Positions 30,475 to 38,829 of a DNA stretch of 49,291 nucleotides are shown here, in pieces. Made by a program: the position numbers and the translations under genes. This stretch comes from Limnohabitans planktonicus II-D5 (GTDB taxonomy: Bacteria > Pseudomonadota > Gammaproteobacteria > Burkholderiales > Burkholderiaceae_C): positions 1 to 49,291 of the forward strand of contig NZ_LFYT02000031.1 in NCBI RefSeq assembly GCF_001270065.2, read 5' to 3'. Below the pieces are notes generated by a model. It saw only the letters and a program-made list of their open reading frames with translations. It made no database searches and was not told the DNA's origin. Each line of letters begins with the position of its first letter. The first letter of the stretch is position 1.

Positions 30475-31581
30475 TCACTTCAAATGGTTGGCAAAAAACA
30501 GCACGATTTGTGCGTAGCTGTGTTCGCGTTCTGCGGCGCTAAAGGCACCGGTGGGCATGCCGCCGCGCATTTGGGTCGCGGCCACGGGGGTGGCAATGTT
30601 GGTCGGCCAAGGAGACAGCCAGTCAAAGTGTCCAGCCTTGGGATGGTCGGACAAGGTGGTGCATGTTTTGCAGTGCTGCAAAACATGCTGGCTGTGAAAG
30701 CGGGGTAGCAGCACAAGGTCATTTCCTGCAATGTTCATGCCCACGGGAATGCGCATGCGCGCCAGGCTTTCGGGGGTGAAGATGGCCCCAATGGGTACGG
30801 CCAGGCTGACGGCCGCGATGCGGGGGTCTGGGCGGGGGTCGGATGCTTCGATGCCTTGCCCACCATAGGCCACTTTCAAGTTCGCTGGCATGTATTGCTC
30901 GGGTGCGCCGCGTGCCATTTCAAATTGGCGTCTGCGCTGGGTTTGCAGTTCAGGAAGCTGTCCCAAGCCGTTCAGACAAAAGCCGATGTCCTCGTCCAGG
31001 TTCTGCGCACAGTGCTGGATCAAATTCAGCATGCGCCACTGCGCCCCGGCCAGCACCAAGCCGGTCACACCGCCTGCCGACATGCCGTGCACGCCCACGC
31101 GGCGGGTGTCCACCAGCGGTGCCAGCTCGGGGTCACGCGCCACGGCGTCGATGGTCTCGCTCACGTCTTGCGGTCGGGTTTTCCAGCTTTCGGGTCCTGC
31201 GCGGCTGAAGTCTTGCCGGTTGTCGCCCCGGTGCTCGGGCTGGGCCACCACAAAACCGGCGCGGGCCAGTGCGGCGGCCAGCGCGTGGTCTGGCAGGGCG
31301 CTGCCGGCGGTACCGTGCGATAAGACGATGAGCGACCGTTTGCCCGATGCCGCTGCTGAATCTGCTGGCAAAGGCGCAGCGTTGCTGGCGACTTGTACCG
31401 TGAAGGAACCTTGGGTCAGGGGTTGAGCCGCTGTCCCAGTGGGGTAGACCAGGGTGATGGGCATGCCGCCAGACTGGATTTGGCGCATGCCCACGGGGGA
31501 GATTTGGGCATGGCTGGCGTTGCCTGCCAGCAAGGTAAAGATGCAGGCCAAGCGGGTAAAAGTCTTGAATGAGAGGGTCAT
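30475..31581 (-). CDS. Secreted alpha/beta hydrolase (dienelactone hydrolase-like), copy 2
   Basis: 368 residues. The signal peptide (LACIFTLLAGNASHAQ) is cleaved near SHA. Oxyanion region LIVLSHGTAGSALP, nucleophile elbow VGVHGMSAGGVTGLVLAG and candidate catalytic His in HPKAGHFDWLSPWP. It has the same layout as the paralogue at 28813-29904, with a conserved pair of Cys near HCKTCTTLSDHP that could form a disulfide. The two copies flank the 2TM gene. The start at 31581 has a plausible upstream purine stretch. Substrate unknown. Confidence 0.82.
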   Translation of the reverse strand: MTLSFKTFTRLACIFTLLAGNASHAQISPVGMRQIQSGGMPITLVYPTGTAAQPLTQGSFTVQVASNAAPLPADSAAASGKRSLIVLSHGTAGSALPDHALAAALARAGFVVAQPEHRGDNRQDFSRAGPESWKTRPQDVSETIDAVARDPELAPLVDTRRVGVHGMSAGGVTGLVLAGAQWRMLNLIQHCAQNLDEDIGFCLNGLGQLPELQTQRRRQFEMARGAPEQYMPANLKVAYGGQGIEASDPRPDPRIAAVSLAVPIGAIFTPESLARMRIPVGMNIAGNDLVLLPRFHSQHVLQHCKTCTTLSDHPKAGHFDWLSPWPTNIATPVAATQMRGGMPTGAFSAAEREHSYAQIVLFFANHLK

Positions 31582-31630
31582 GGGTTTTCTTTCATGGGTT
31601 TATGTTGCGGTGGTTCGGTGGCATTCGTTC

Positions 31631-32289
31631 GTAGGTCGGTACTCGAAGAGTCCGACGTTTGCTTGCTCGGTCACGGCTTCATGAAAAAAGCGTTGCTGCC
31701 TGTTCGAACAGTGTCGGGGTCTTCGACCGCCGACCTACGGGTACTGCGGTAGGTTGGCGGCTTCCCTCGTAGGTCGGTACTCGAAGAGTCCGACGTTTGC
31801 TTGTTCGGTCACGGCTTCATGAATGAGGCATTGCTGCCTGTTCAACCAACGTCGGGGTCTTCGACCGCCGACCTGCGGGGACTGCGGTAGGTTGGCGGCT
31901 TCCCTCGTAGGTCGGTACTCAAAGAGTCCGACGTTTGCTTGCTCGGTCACGGCTGCATGAAACAGGCATTGCTGCCTGTTCAACCAACGTCGGGGTCTTC
32001 GACCGCCGACCTACGAGGACTGCGGTAGGTTGGCGGCTTCCCTCGCAGGTCGGTACTCAAAGAGTCCGACGTTTGCTTGCTCGGGCACTGCTTCATGAAT
32101 AGGCATTGCTGCCTGTTCAACCAACGTCGGGGTCTTCGACCGCCGACCTACGGGGACTGCGGTAGGTTGGCGGCTTCCCTCGCAGGTCGGTACTCAAAGA
32201 GTCCGACGTTTGCTTGCTCGGGCTCGGCTTCATGAAACAGGCATTGCTGCCTGTTCAACCAGCGTCGGGGTCTTCGACCGCCGACCTAC
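31631..32289. repeat. Array of five REP pairs, period 137-138 bp
   Basis: Pairs start near 31631, 31769, 31907, 32045 and 32182. Every left arm is ACTC/GAGT; every right arm is GGTC/GACC. The spacer is longer than elsewhere (GTTTGCTTGCTCGG, then a GCTGCCTGTTC segment), and each connector holds a third, one-sided arm scrap (GGTAGGTTGGCGGCTTCCCTC). The last CTAC supplies the stop codon (TAG) of the DUF6622 gene on the other strand. Confidence 0.92.
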
Positions 32290-32804
32290 GGGGGTAAAGG
32301 CACGCGTGGGGCCTGGCTTGCGTGCAGTCTCATCAACCGCAGTGCTCTGGCATTGAGCAAACCAGAGAGCACACCATACAAGGCGCTGACGCCGATGGCC
32401 GCTTGCACGCTGTGCAACTGCTCGGGCGCTGTCGCGTTGACCATGCCCACCACAAACTTGCAGGCAAAGATGGCCATGAACAAGGTCAGCGGCAACCAGC
32501 TGCCAGGCACTGTGAAGCGCCGGGTGCCCACGTCGTAGCTGGCCCCAGCCGGTGCCGCGCCATGGCCCAAGGCCCAGGCCACCCCAGCGCAGCTGACGGC
32601 CCAGCTGAGCAGGCCCAGCGGCAGCCAGGGCGTCGGTCGCCATTGCATGACCACGCCCACCAGCGTGACCACGGTCAGCGCGATGTGGATGCCCAAAAGT
32701 CGCCGTACCTGGACTTGCCGGGTGCGGGTTTGCAACAGGCCCAGCGCGATCAGGCCGATGAGCAAGGCGAAAACCCAGACGGGAATGTGTTGGAGTGTTT
32801 GCAT
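32286..32804 (-). CDS. DUF6622-family membrane protein
   Basis: 172 residues from the ATG at 32804. Four to five hydrophobic segments are visible (IPVWVFALLIGLIALGLLQ, IHIALTVVTLVGVVMQW, LGLLSWAVSCAGVAWALG, WLPLTLFMAIFACKFVVGM). This is a small inner-membrane protein of unknown function seen in proteobacteria. The stop codon TAG at 32286-32288 is the GTAG of the adjoining REP, so the last residues (RVPLPP) may have been set by repeat insertion. It follows the DUF2306 gene by 20 bases on the same strand. Confidence 0.75.
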   Translation of the reverse strand: MQTLQHIPVWVFALLIGLIALGLLQTRTRQVQVRRLLGIHIALTVVTLVGVVMQWRPTPWLPLGLLSWAVSCAGVAWALGHGAAPAGASYDVGTRRFTVPGSWLPLTLFMAIFACKFVVGMVNATAPEQLHSVQAAIGVSALYGVLSGLLNARALRLMRLHASQAPRVPLPP

Positions 32805-32824
32805 GGTGGTGTTCTTTCTTGCAT

Positions 32825-33250
32825 TCAAAGCCAGCCGAGACATTGGCCCCAGACCAACTGACCGAGGTAGCGCCCGGGGAGCAGGGTGAAGGCCCCCGCC
32901 ACCATGCAGGCATTGAAATACAGCCATTGCATGGTTTTGCGGTGGCCGGGGATGTTGCCTTGGGCCAAATACCGGAAGGCCCGGAACAGGCTGAACAGGG
33001 TCAGCGGAATGAGCAAATGGATGGGCGTGTAGCCCCAAAGGTTGGGCAGCCGGAAGTCGCGGATGAACACGCCCGTGAGCGCGGCCCCCAGCATGCAGGT
33101 GACCCAGGCGTAGCCCAGGGCCCGGTGCAGTTGGGGGCGGCTGATGGCACCCAAGCGGGCCCAGAGGACCCAGGGGCCGATGGCGACGGCGCTGAGCGCC
33201 AGGCTCATGTGGACGGCGATGGTGGGCGTCAGGGATGACGGTGGTGGCAC
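32825..33250 (-). CDS. DUF2306-family membrane protein
   Basis: 141 residues from a GTG at 33250, with AAGAG upstream; relatives start with a PPPLSLTPTIAVH-like segment, which this reading gives (PPPSSLTPTIAVHMSLALSA). Four hydrophobic segments and the conserved HRALGYAWVTCMLGAALTG, RDFRLPNLWGYTPIHLLIP and GHRKTMQWLYFNACMVAG lines are typical of DUF2306 inner-membrane proteins. His residues in the middle could bind heme or metal. It is cotranscribed with the DUF6622 gene. Function unknown. Confidence 0.8.
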   Translation of the reverse strand: MPPPSSLTPTIAVHMSLALSAVAIGPWVLWARLGAISRPQLHRALGYAWVTCMLGAALTGVFIRDFRLPNLWGYTPIHLLIPLTLFSLFRAFRYLAQGNIPGHRKTMQWLYFNACMVAGAFTLLPGRYLGQLVWGQCLGWL

Positions 33251-33456
33251 GTTTTTTCTCTTGAATGGCTTGTGGTGCCTGCACTGTGCCGAGTCAATGG
33301 CCCGATTGCCATGCGTTTGCGACGACTGACAGTTCACGCGGCGCGAGATGCCGTGGACGGGTGTGAATGGCGGACGCAAACAGGCGTGTGCGCCTAATTT
33401 TTGGAGGCGGCCATGCCCAAGCAACGATAATCCCCCCAGTTTTTCGAGGAGCGTTT

Positions 33457-34281
33457 GTGGATCTGATCTTGTTGCTGAAAGCCGCCGTGATGGGCGTGGT
33501 CGAGGGTTTGACCGAGTTCTTGCCGATCTCGTCGACCGGGCATTTGATTTTGGCGGGGGCTTTGCTGGGCTTTGACGATGACAAGGCCAAGGTGTTCGAC
33601 ATCGCCATCCAGACGGGGGCGATTTTGGCGGTGGTCATTGTGTATTGGCAAAAAATCAGCTCCACCGTGCGTGCCTTGCCGCGCAGCGCCGATGCCCAGC
33701 GTTTTGCGCTGAATGTGTTCATCGCTTTTGTGCCCGCCGTCATTTTGGGGTTGCTGTTTGGCAAGGCCATCAAGGCGAACCTGTTCACGCCCGAGGTGGT
33801 GGCTACCACCTTCATCATCGGCGGCTTCATCATCTTGTGGGCCGAGCGCAGGCAGGCCGTCGCTGTGCGCATTGGCGAGGTGGAAGACATGCGATGGCAA
33901 GACGCCCTGAAGGTCGGGCTGGTGCAGTGCCTGGCCATGATTCCGGGCACGAGCCGCAGCGGCGCGACCATCATCGGCGGCATGCTGCTGGGCATGTCGC
34001 GCAAGGCGGCTACTGATTTTTCCTTTTACCTAGCGATCCCCACGCTGATTGGCGCGGGGGCTTACAGCCTCTACAAAGAGCGCGCCTTGCTGAGCATGGC
34101 CGACGCGCCGATGTTTGCGGTGGGCCTGGTGTTTTCGTTTTTTAGTGCCTGGGTGTGCGTGCGTTGGCTGCTCAAGTTCATCTCGACCAACAGCTTCGAG
34201 GTGTTTGCCTGGTATCGGATCGTTTTCGGTCTGGTGGTGCTGGGCACCAGCTACAGCGGGCTGGTGAAGTGGGCAGCTTGA
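33457..34281 (+). CDS. uppP: Undecaprenyl-diphosphatase (BacA/UppP)
   Basis: 274 residues from a GTG at 33457, preceded by AGGAG with 6-base spacing. The active-site motifs are [15 protein letters not shown] (E16, E20, H29) and [19 protein letters not shown]. The enzyme dephosphorylates undecaprenyl diphosphate in the inner membrane to recycle the lipid carrier for peptidoglycan and other glycans, and its overproduction gives bacitracin resistance. The length equals the family norm. The gene has no operon partner; a long REP array begins 10 bases after its stop, where it may end or protect the transcript. Confidence 0.95.
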   Translation: MDLILLLKAAVMGVVEGLTEFLPISSTGHLILAGALLGFDDDKAKVFDIAIQTGAILAVVIVYWQKISSTVRALPRSADAQRFALNVFIAFVPAVILGLLFGKAIKANLFTPEVVATTFIIGGFIILWAERRQAVAVRIGEVEDMRWQDALKVGLVQCLAMIPGTSRSGATIIGGMLLGMSRKAATDFSFYLAIPTLIGAGAYSLYKERALLSMADAPMFAVGLVFSFFSAWVCVRWLLKFISTNSFEVFAWYRIVFGLVVLGTSYSGLVKWAA

Positions 34282-34291
34282 AGTGTTTGGG

Positions 34292-34860
34292 GTAGGTCGG
34301 CACCGTCCGGTCCGACGATTTTTTGCTTTGGCGCAGGCCCATGTCGGGGTCTTCGACCGCCGACCTACGAATGCACGGTTCCCGTAGGTCGGCACCTTCA
34401 GGTCCGACGATTTTTTGCTTTGGCGCAGGCCCATGTCGGGGTCTTCGACCGCCGACCTACGAATGCACGGCCCCCGTAGGTCGGCACCTTCAGGTCCGAC
34501 GATTTTTTGCTTCGGCGCAGGCCCATGTCGGGGTCTTCGACCGCCGACCTACGAATACATGGCCCCTGTAGGTCGGCACCTTCAGGTCCGACGTTTGCCC
34601 GCTTTGGCACAGGCCCATGTCGGGGCTGAAGCCACCGAACTACAAATACACATCCCTTGTAGGTCGGCACCTTCAGGTCCGACGTTTGTCCGCTTCGGCA
34701 CAGGCCCCATGTCGGGGCTGAAGCCGCCGACCTACAAATACAGATCCCTCGTAGGTCGGCACCTTCAGGTCCGACGTTTGCCCGCTTCGGCACAGGCCCA
34801 TGTCGGGGCTGAAGCCACCGACCTACAAATACCGTGGCCCTCGTAGGTCGGCACCTTCAT
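34292..34860. repeat. Array of six REP pairs plus a half arm, period about 92 bp
   Basis: Pairs start near 34292, 34384, 34476, 34567, 34659 and 34751; a half arm starts at 34843 and breaks off inside the stem. Left arms are ACCT/AGGT (the first a variant, ACC-GTC-CGGT); right arms are GGTC in the first three pairs and GGCT in the last three. Spacers carry GCTTTGGCGCAGG or GCTTCGGCACAGG. The array lies at the 3' end of uppP. Confidence 0.92.
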
Positions 34861-34927
34861 ATTTGGGCCTGGCGCATTGACGTGGGGACGGTCTTTGTCT
34901 AAGGGATGACGGAAATCTCCGTGGGCA

Positions 34928-35119
34928 TCAGCTGAGCGCAAATAACGTGAAGCCTGCCGACTGCATGGTGATTTCTCCAAGCCAGCCCACAGCAATGCCA
35001 AAGGCTACGCCAAGGGCGTCGTCCACAAAATGGTTTTTCAGGGGGCGGCTGCTGTGTACCGATGCGGTTGTTTCAGACGCTTCTGGCTGGTGGTGTCGTG
35101 CCTGCTGATCGGGTGTCAT
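34928..35119 (-). CDS. Small hypothetical protein with one hydrophobic segment
   Basis: 63 residues from the ATG at 35119, which has a strong AGGAGAA ribosome-binding site 7 bases upstream; this signal is the main support for the gene. The N-terminal half is polar (TPDQQARHHQPEASETTASV), and the C-terminal half holds FVDDALGVAFGIAVGWLGEI, which could cross or lie on the membrane. No family is recognised. The neighbouring gap 35120-35395 shows no further gene. Confidence 0.5.
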   Translation of the reverse strand: MTPDQQARHHQPEASETTASVHSSRPLKNHFVDDALGVAFGIAVGWLGEITMQSAGFTLFALS

Positions 35120-35395
35120 TTGTTCTCCTGAGATTGCGCAACGCCAGTTCAAGCTTGAATTTAGGCACGCCAGCGCTTGCTGTCTGTGCGCCATCCCACC
35201 CCTGCCGACGCATTCGAAATGTCCTGGCCAGACTGCCGCGTGCATGCACTCATGGCTGTCAACGATGCGTTCTGCCGCTGCCTTGCAGGCCCTGCATGCC
35301 AAATGGGTCCCCATTCGCAAATTGGGTGCAAGTCACACGCCTTGTCAGTGCGTCAAGAGACGGACTGACTTTGGCGGGCCAAGCAAAATCTTCGG

Positions 35396-37450
35396 GTGAA
35401 TATGCCTTTACCCCAATCGATACCCCTGCCCGACAAGGGCGTTACCAGCGCTGTGCAACCCGACATGGCGGAACTTTTACAAACCCTGGACGCGAATGCC
35501 ACTTTGGTGCAGCGCCATATCTGGCTGATCAATCTGCTGCAGTGGGTGCGTGGTCCGCGCCTGGACACATTGGCCTCGGTTCTTCGGGTGGAATATTTTC
35601 TGGATGCGCTGGATGCGCACCCGGAAAAGCGAGCGCAGATGCAGGACTGGTGGCACATGCTCATCACCGATTTGGATGTGGCCAGTCTGCTGTCTGATTA
35701 CGGCTTTGCGACAGGTAATTCCTTTCTCTCCGAACTGATGGATCGCCTGCATGGCAAGCTCTTGCCTGCTACGCCAGAGACACGCGATGGCAGTGAACTT
35801 TTTGCCTTGGCCTTGTCAGGGCCTGCAGATGCGCAATGGATTGCGGCCTTGACTGCGCCCATTGTGCTGCGCCTGGCTGATCTGCTGACTTTTCCCGCTG
35901 CTCTGCCCATTGCGTCCACCCAGCGTCCTCTGACGCATTGGCAAAACGCCTTGATCGAAGCCATCACCTTTTGCACGAGTCAAATCCGTGCGGCCGGTTT
36001 GTCGCCTGAATTGCGTCTTCGCATGAGTGCCGCTTCTCGGCACAGCAGCCCCTTTCTCACATTGGGAACGGCATTTGAGGCCGTTCGTGACAGTTGGCTG
36101 CAAGGGGGCGACAGCATGGCCGAATGGGCGCAGTTTCGTGCCCAACTGGAGCTGTGCCGACAAGCCACCGTCTCGGTATACAGCCATCTGGACGAGCACG
36201 GCATCTCTATGGATTTGGTCTTTCGTCTGCGCCAAATTCGTGCACGCGTGCTGCGCATCCGCAGCTTGCTCGATTGCCTGTTGAGCGATGCCGACCATCT
36301 GCACAGCGCACGCCTTTTGTCGCAAATGGCCGGATTGGGGCATGAGCAACGCAGCATCGCTGCCCTGTTGAGTGCCAGCAGTTCCCTGCTGTCTGCCAAG
36401 GTGGCAGAACGCTGCTCAGAGACCGGTGAGCACTACATCACCCGCACGCGTGCGGAATACCTTGTGATGTTGCGCGATGCTGCGGGAGGGGGGGCCATCA
36501 CTGCGCTCACGACTGCGGCCAAGTTCGGCGTGATGGCTTTGGCCCTGTCTGCATTTTGGTCTGGATACTGGGCTGGGGCGGTGTATGCCCTCAGCTTTGT
36601 GGTGATTCAGTTGCTCCATTTCACCTTGGCCACCAAGCAACCGGCCATGACCGCGCCAGCCATGGCGGCCAAATTACAAGACCTCAAGCAGCCAGGTGCG
36701 CTGGCGCTGTTTGTCGATGAGGTCACACATTTGGTGCGTTCCCAAGTGGCCGCTGTCATTGGCAATGTGGTGGTGGTATTTCCGGTGGTCATCTTGTTGT
36801 CATGGCTGATGCAACAACTGTGGGGCCAACCCCTGTTGGATGCGCAGTATGCCCAAAAGGTGTTGCAGTCACTCACACTCCTTGGCCCCTCGCTGTTGTT
36901 TGCAGCCTTCACGGGGGTGCTGCTGTTTGTCAGCAGCCTGGTGGGAGGGTGGGTTGAAAACTGGTTTGTGCTGCACCGTTTGCAATCAGCCCTGCGCTAC
37001 AACCCCCGCATCGTGCGTCGCTTGGGCGCAGATCGTGCCATGCGCTGGGCGCATTTCATGCGGCAACATATTTCGGGCTTTGCGTCCAATATTTCACTGG
37101 GTTTCATGCTGGGTTTGGTGCCAGCTTTCCTGGGGTTTTTGGGCTTGGCACTGGATGTGCGCCACGTCACGCTGTCCACGGGGCAGCTGGGTGCTGCTGC
37201 CGCCAGTTTGGGCTGGGGGGTGTTGCAGCAAAATGCCTGGTGGTGGGCGGTGGCCAGCATTCCCTTGATTGGCATGCTCAATGTGGGTGTGAGTTTTTAC
37301 TTGGCATTTACGGTGGCCTTGCGTGCGCTGAACGTCAGCCGTGAGGGTCGACAACAAATTTACCAAGCCATTCGGCAGCGACTGCGTCAGGCGCCTATGA
37401 GCTTTTTTATGCCCGCTAAAGAAGATGCTGAGGTGAGCAAGCGTGACTGA
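35396..37450 (+). CDS. Gcr-family 'site-specific recombinase' membrane protein
   Basis: 684 residues from a GTG at 35396 (an ATG lies two codons on). The N-terminal ~350 residues are helical and soluble (LLQTLDANATLVQRHIWLIN, VFRLRQIRARVLRIRSLLDC), and the C-terminal half has about six membrane segments (FGVMALALSAFWSGYWAGAV, VVVFPVVILLSWLMQQLWG, LLFAAFTGVLLFVSSLVGGW). This matches the betaproteobacterial family annotated as site-specific recombinase (PF10136, from gonococcal Gcr), but no recombinase catalytic motif is visible and the membrane topology argues against that name. It precedes the glucan synthase region but is separated from it by repeats and an opposite-strand gene. Confidence 0.82.
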   Translation: MNMPLPQSIPLPDKGVTSAVQPDMAELLQTLDANATLVQRHIWLINLLQWVRGPRLDTLASVLRVEYFLDALDAHPEKRAQMQDWWHMLITDLDVASLLSDYGFATGNSFLSELMDRLHGKLLPATPETRDGSELFALALSGPADAQWIAALTAPIVLRLADLLTFPAALPIASTQRPLTHWQNALIEAITFCTSQIRAAGLSPELRLRMSAASRHSSPFLTLGTAFEAVRDSWLQGGDSMAEWAQFRAQLELCRQATVSVYSHLDEHGISMDLVFRLRQIRARVLRIRSLLDCLLSDADHLHSARLLSQMAGLGHEQRSIAALLSASSSLLSAKVAERCSETGEHYITRTRAEYLVMLRDAAGGGAITALTTAAKFGVMALALSAFWSGYWAGAVYALSFVVIQLLHFTLATKQPAMTAPAMAAKLQDLKQPGALALFVDEVTHLVRSQVAAVIGNVVVVFPVVILLSWLMQQLWGQPLLDAQYAQKVLQSLTLLGPSLLFAAFTGVLLFVSSLVGGWVENWFVLHRLQSALRYNPRIVRRLGADRAMRWAHFMRQHISGFASNISLGFMLGLVPAFLGFLGLALDVRHVTLSTGQLGAAAASLGWGVLQQNAWWWAVASIPLIGMLNVGVSFYLAFTVALRALNVSREGRQQIYQAIRQRLRQAPMSFFMPAKEDAEVSKRD

Positions 37451-37565
37451 TCAGGGGTGTTGAAGGCGTGAGCAAATGGCGTGTGGCGTGCCTTGTGGGC
37501 GTTTGCCTTATGGGTGTTTGCTTTTTGGCCTGTCATCGCGCCTATTTTTAATGCTCGAAAATGTT

Positions 37566-37906
37566 GCAGGTCGGTGGTCGAAGACTCCGCCATGGGCCTG
37601 TGCCGAAACCCATCATGTCGGACCCTGCGAGTGGCGATCTGCGAGATGACATATCTCACACTTTTCAAACTTCAGCGTGCCGGATCAAAAAGTCTGCGTC
37701 GGGGCTGAAGCCACCGACCTACGAATACCATGGGTCCTTGTAGGTCGGTAGCTTCAGCTCCGACGTTGCACGATTCGGCCCAAGACCGTATCGGGGCTGA
37801 AGCCACCGACCTACGAATACCATGGGTCCTTGTAGGTCGGTAGCTTCAGCTCCGACGTTGCAGGATTCGGCCAAAGACCGTATCGGGCCTGAAGCCGCCG
37901 AACTGC
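37566..37906. repeat. REP cluster: one eroded pair, one solo arm and two AGCT/GGCT pairs
   Basis: 37566-37642: left GGTC type, right ACTC type, both with changes. 37643-37687 is a flank sequence (GAGATGACATATCTCAC to GTGCCGGATCAA) also found at 7983-8028. 37697-37721 is a solo GGCT arm. 37740-37814 and 37832-37906 are pairs with left arm AGCT/AGCT and right arm GGCT type. A second flank copy lies at about 37925-37951. The pairs change direction within the cluster. Confidence 0.8.
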
Positions 37907-37967
37907 AGGGAACTTGGCGCAAGCATTTCAAACTTCAGCATGCCGGATCAATCATGCCTGGGGCTGG

Positions 37968-37992
37968 CAAAAAAAATGAGCCCATGGGGCTC
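37968..37992 (-). terminator. Rho-independent terminator of the Cys-repeat protein gene
   Basis: On the minus strand GAGCCC, loop CAT, GGGCTC, then ATTTTTTTT. The stem is short but perfect, and the T-run is strong. It lies about 50 bases after the stop codon at 38040. Confidence 0.8.
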
Positions 37993-38006
37993 AGATGAAT
38001 GCGAGT

Positions 38007-38032
38007 GCAGCGGGTGCCTTGGCACCCGCTGC
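38007..38032 (-). other. GC-rich hairpin in the 3' untranslated region
   Basis: GCAGCGGGTGCC (38007-38018) pairs perfectly with GGCACCCGCTGC (38021-38032) over a 2-base gap (the loop may open by two pairs). It lies between the stop codon at 38040 and the T-run terminator, and could stabilise the transcript against 3' decay. Confidence 0.7.
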
Positions 38033-38039
38033 AAGTGGC

Positions 38040-38648
38040 TTACTTGCCAAAGCGTTGCTTGGCATCGGCGATGCAGTTGTTCTTCACGTCACCTGCAAAG
38101 GCATCACACTTTTCGATGGCTGTTTTGTAGTTGGCATCCCGGACGTCGGTGTTGGCGCTTTTCTGGGCGCTGGCATTTTTGTCCATGGCGGTCGACTTGG
38201 CATCAGTGATTTTTTCGGCAGCTTTCTTGTCGTTTTCGCTGGTTTTTTCCTTCAGCTTGGCCTCTGCCATGGCTGCCGTGTATGCGGCATTGGCTTCTTT
38301 TTTGCAGACATCTTTGGCGTTGCCGGTCTGGTCGTCGCATTTTTCCTTGGCCACTTCATGGGCAGCCTTGGCTTTCACCACAAGGATCTCATTTGTGTGC
38401 TTGGCAGAGGGTTCGTACTTGGCCTGCAGTTCAGCCCGAGCCACTTTTTCATCCCCTTTGGCTTCCTCAATGCAAATGTCCTTGGCATTGCTCGTGTGAG
38501 CACTGCAGGCCTTTTTGGCGGCTTTGTACTTGACGGAAATTTCTTCCTTGGCCGCTTTGTATTCGTCTTTGGTCAGAGGTGCCGCTGTGGCTGCGAATGT
38601 GAAGGTCAACAGCAATGCAGACAAAAGTGTGGTGCGTTGAGAGATCAT
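38040..38648 (-). CDS. Exported Lys/Ala-rich protein with three Cys-pair repeats
   Basis: 202 residues from the ATG at 38648, with AGGAAA 5-6 bases upstream. The signal peptide (LLSALLLTFTFAATAA) is cleaved before APLTKDEY. The mature protein is highly helical and charged. Three segments share a pattern of two Cys about 13 residues apart: KACSAHTSNAKDICIEEAK, EKCDDQTGNAKDVCKKEAN and EKCDAFAGDVKNNCIADAK, suggesting three disulfide-closed hairpins in a periplasmic rod. Similar proteins are sometimes labelled TolA-like on composition alone. It is transcribed away from the glucan synthase gene (181 bases between starts), so the two may share a regulatory region. Confidence 0.7.
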   Translation of the reverse strand: MISQRTTLLSALLLTFTFAATAAPLTKDEYKAAKEEISVKYKAAKKACSAHTSNAKDICIEEAKGDEKVARAELQAKYEPSAKHTNEILVVKAKAAHEVAKEKCDDQTGNAKDVCKKEANAAYTAAMAEAKLKEKTSENDKKAAEKITDAKSTAMDKNASAQKSANTDVRDANYKTAIEKCDAFAGDVKNNCIADAKQRFGK

Positions 38649-38829
38649 GAGTTTCCTATAAGTGTGATTGAACAGCCCACAGCTTAGGCAGTCTTCAAGT
38701 GCGCATCTGTTCGTCATCACACCCATCAAGGACGTGCGCGCCGCATGCTGACAGGCGTTGACTGGCGCACAGACCCGAAGGCGCTCAGAGCCCTAAGCTC
38801 CAGTCCACACTCAAAGGAATTTTCGATTG

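Noticed and set aside
35396..37450. True site-specific recombinase
   Set aside because: Despite the family name, no tyrosine or serine recombinase motif is visible and half the protein is membrane-embedded.
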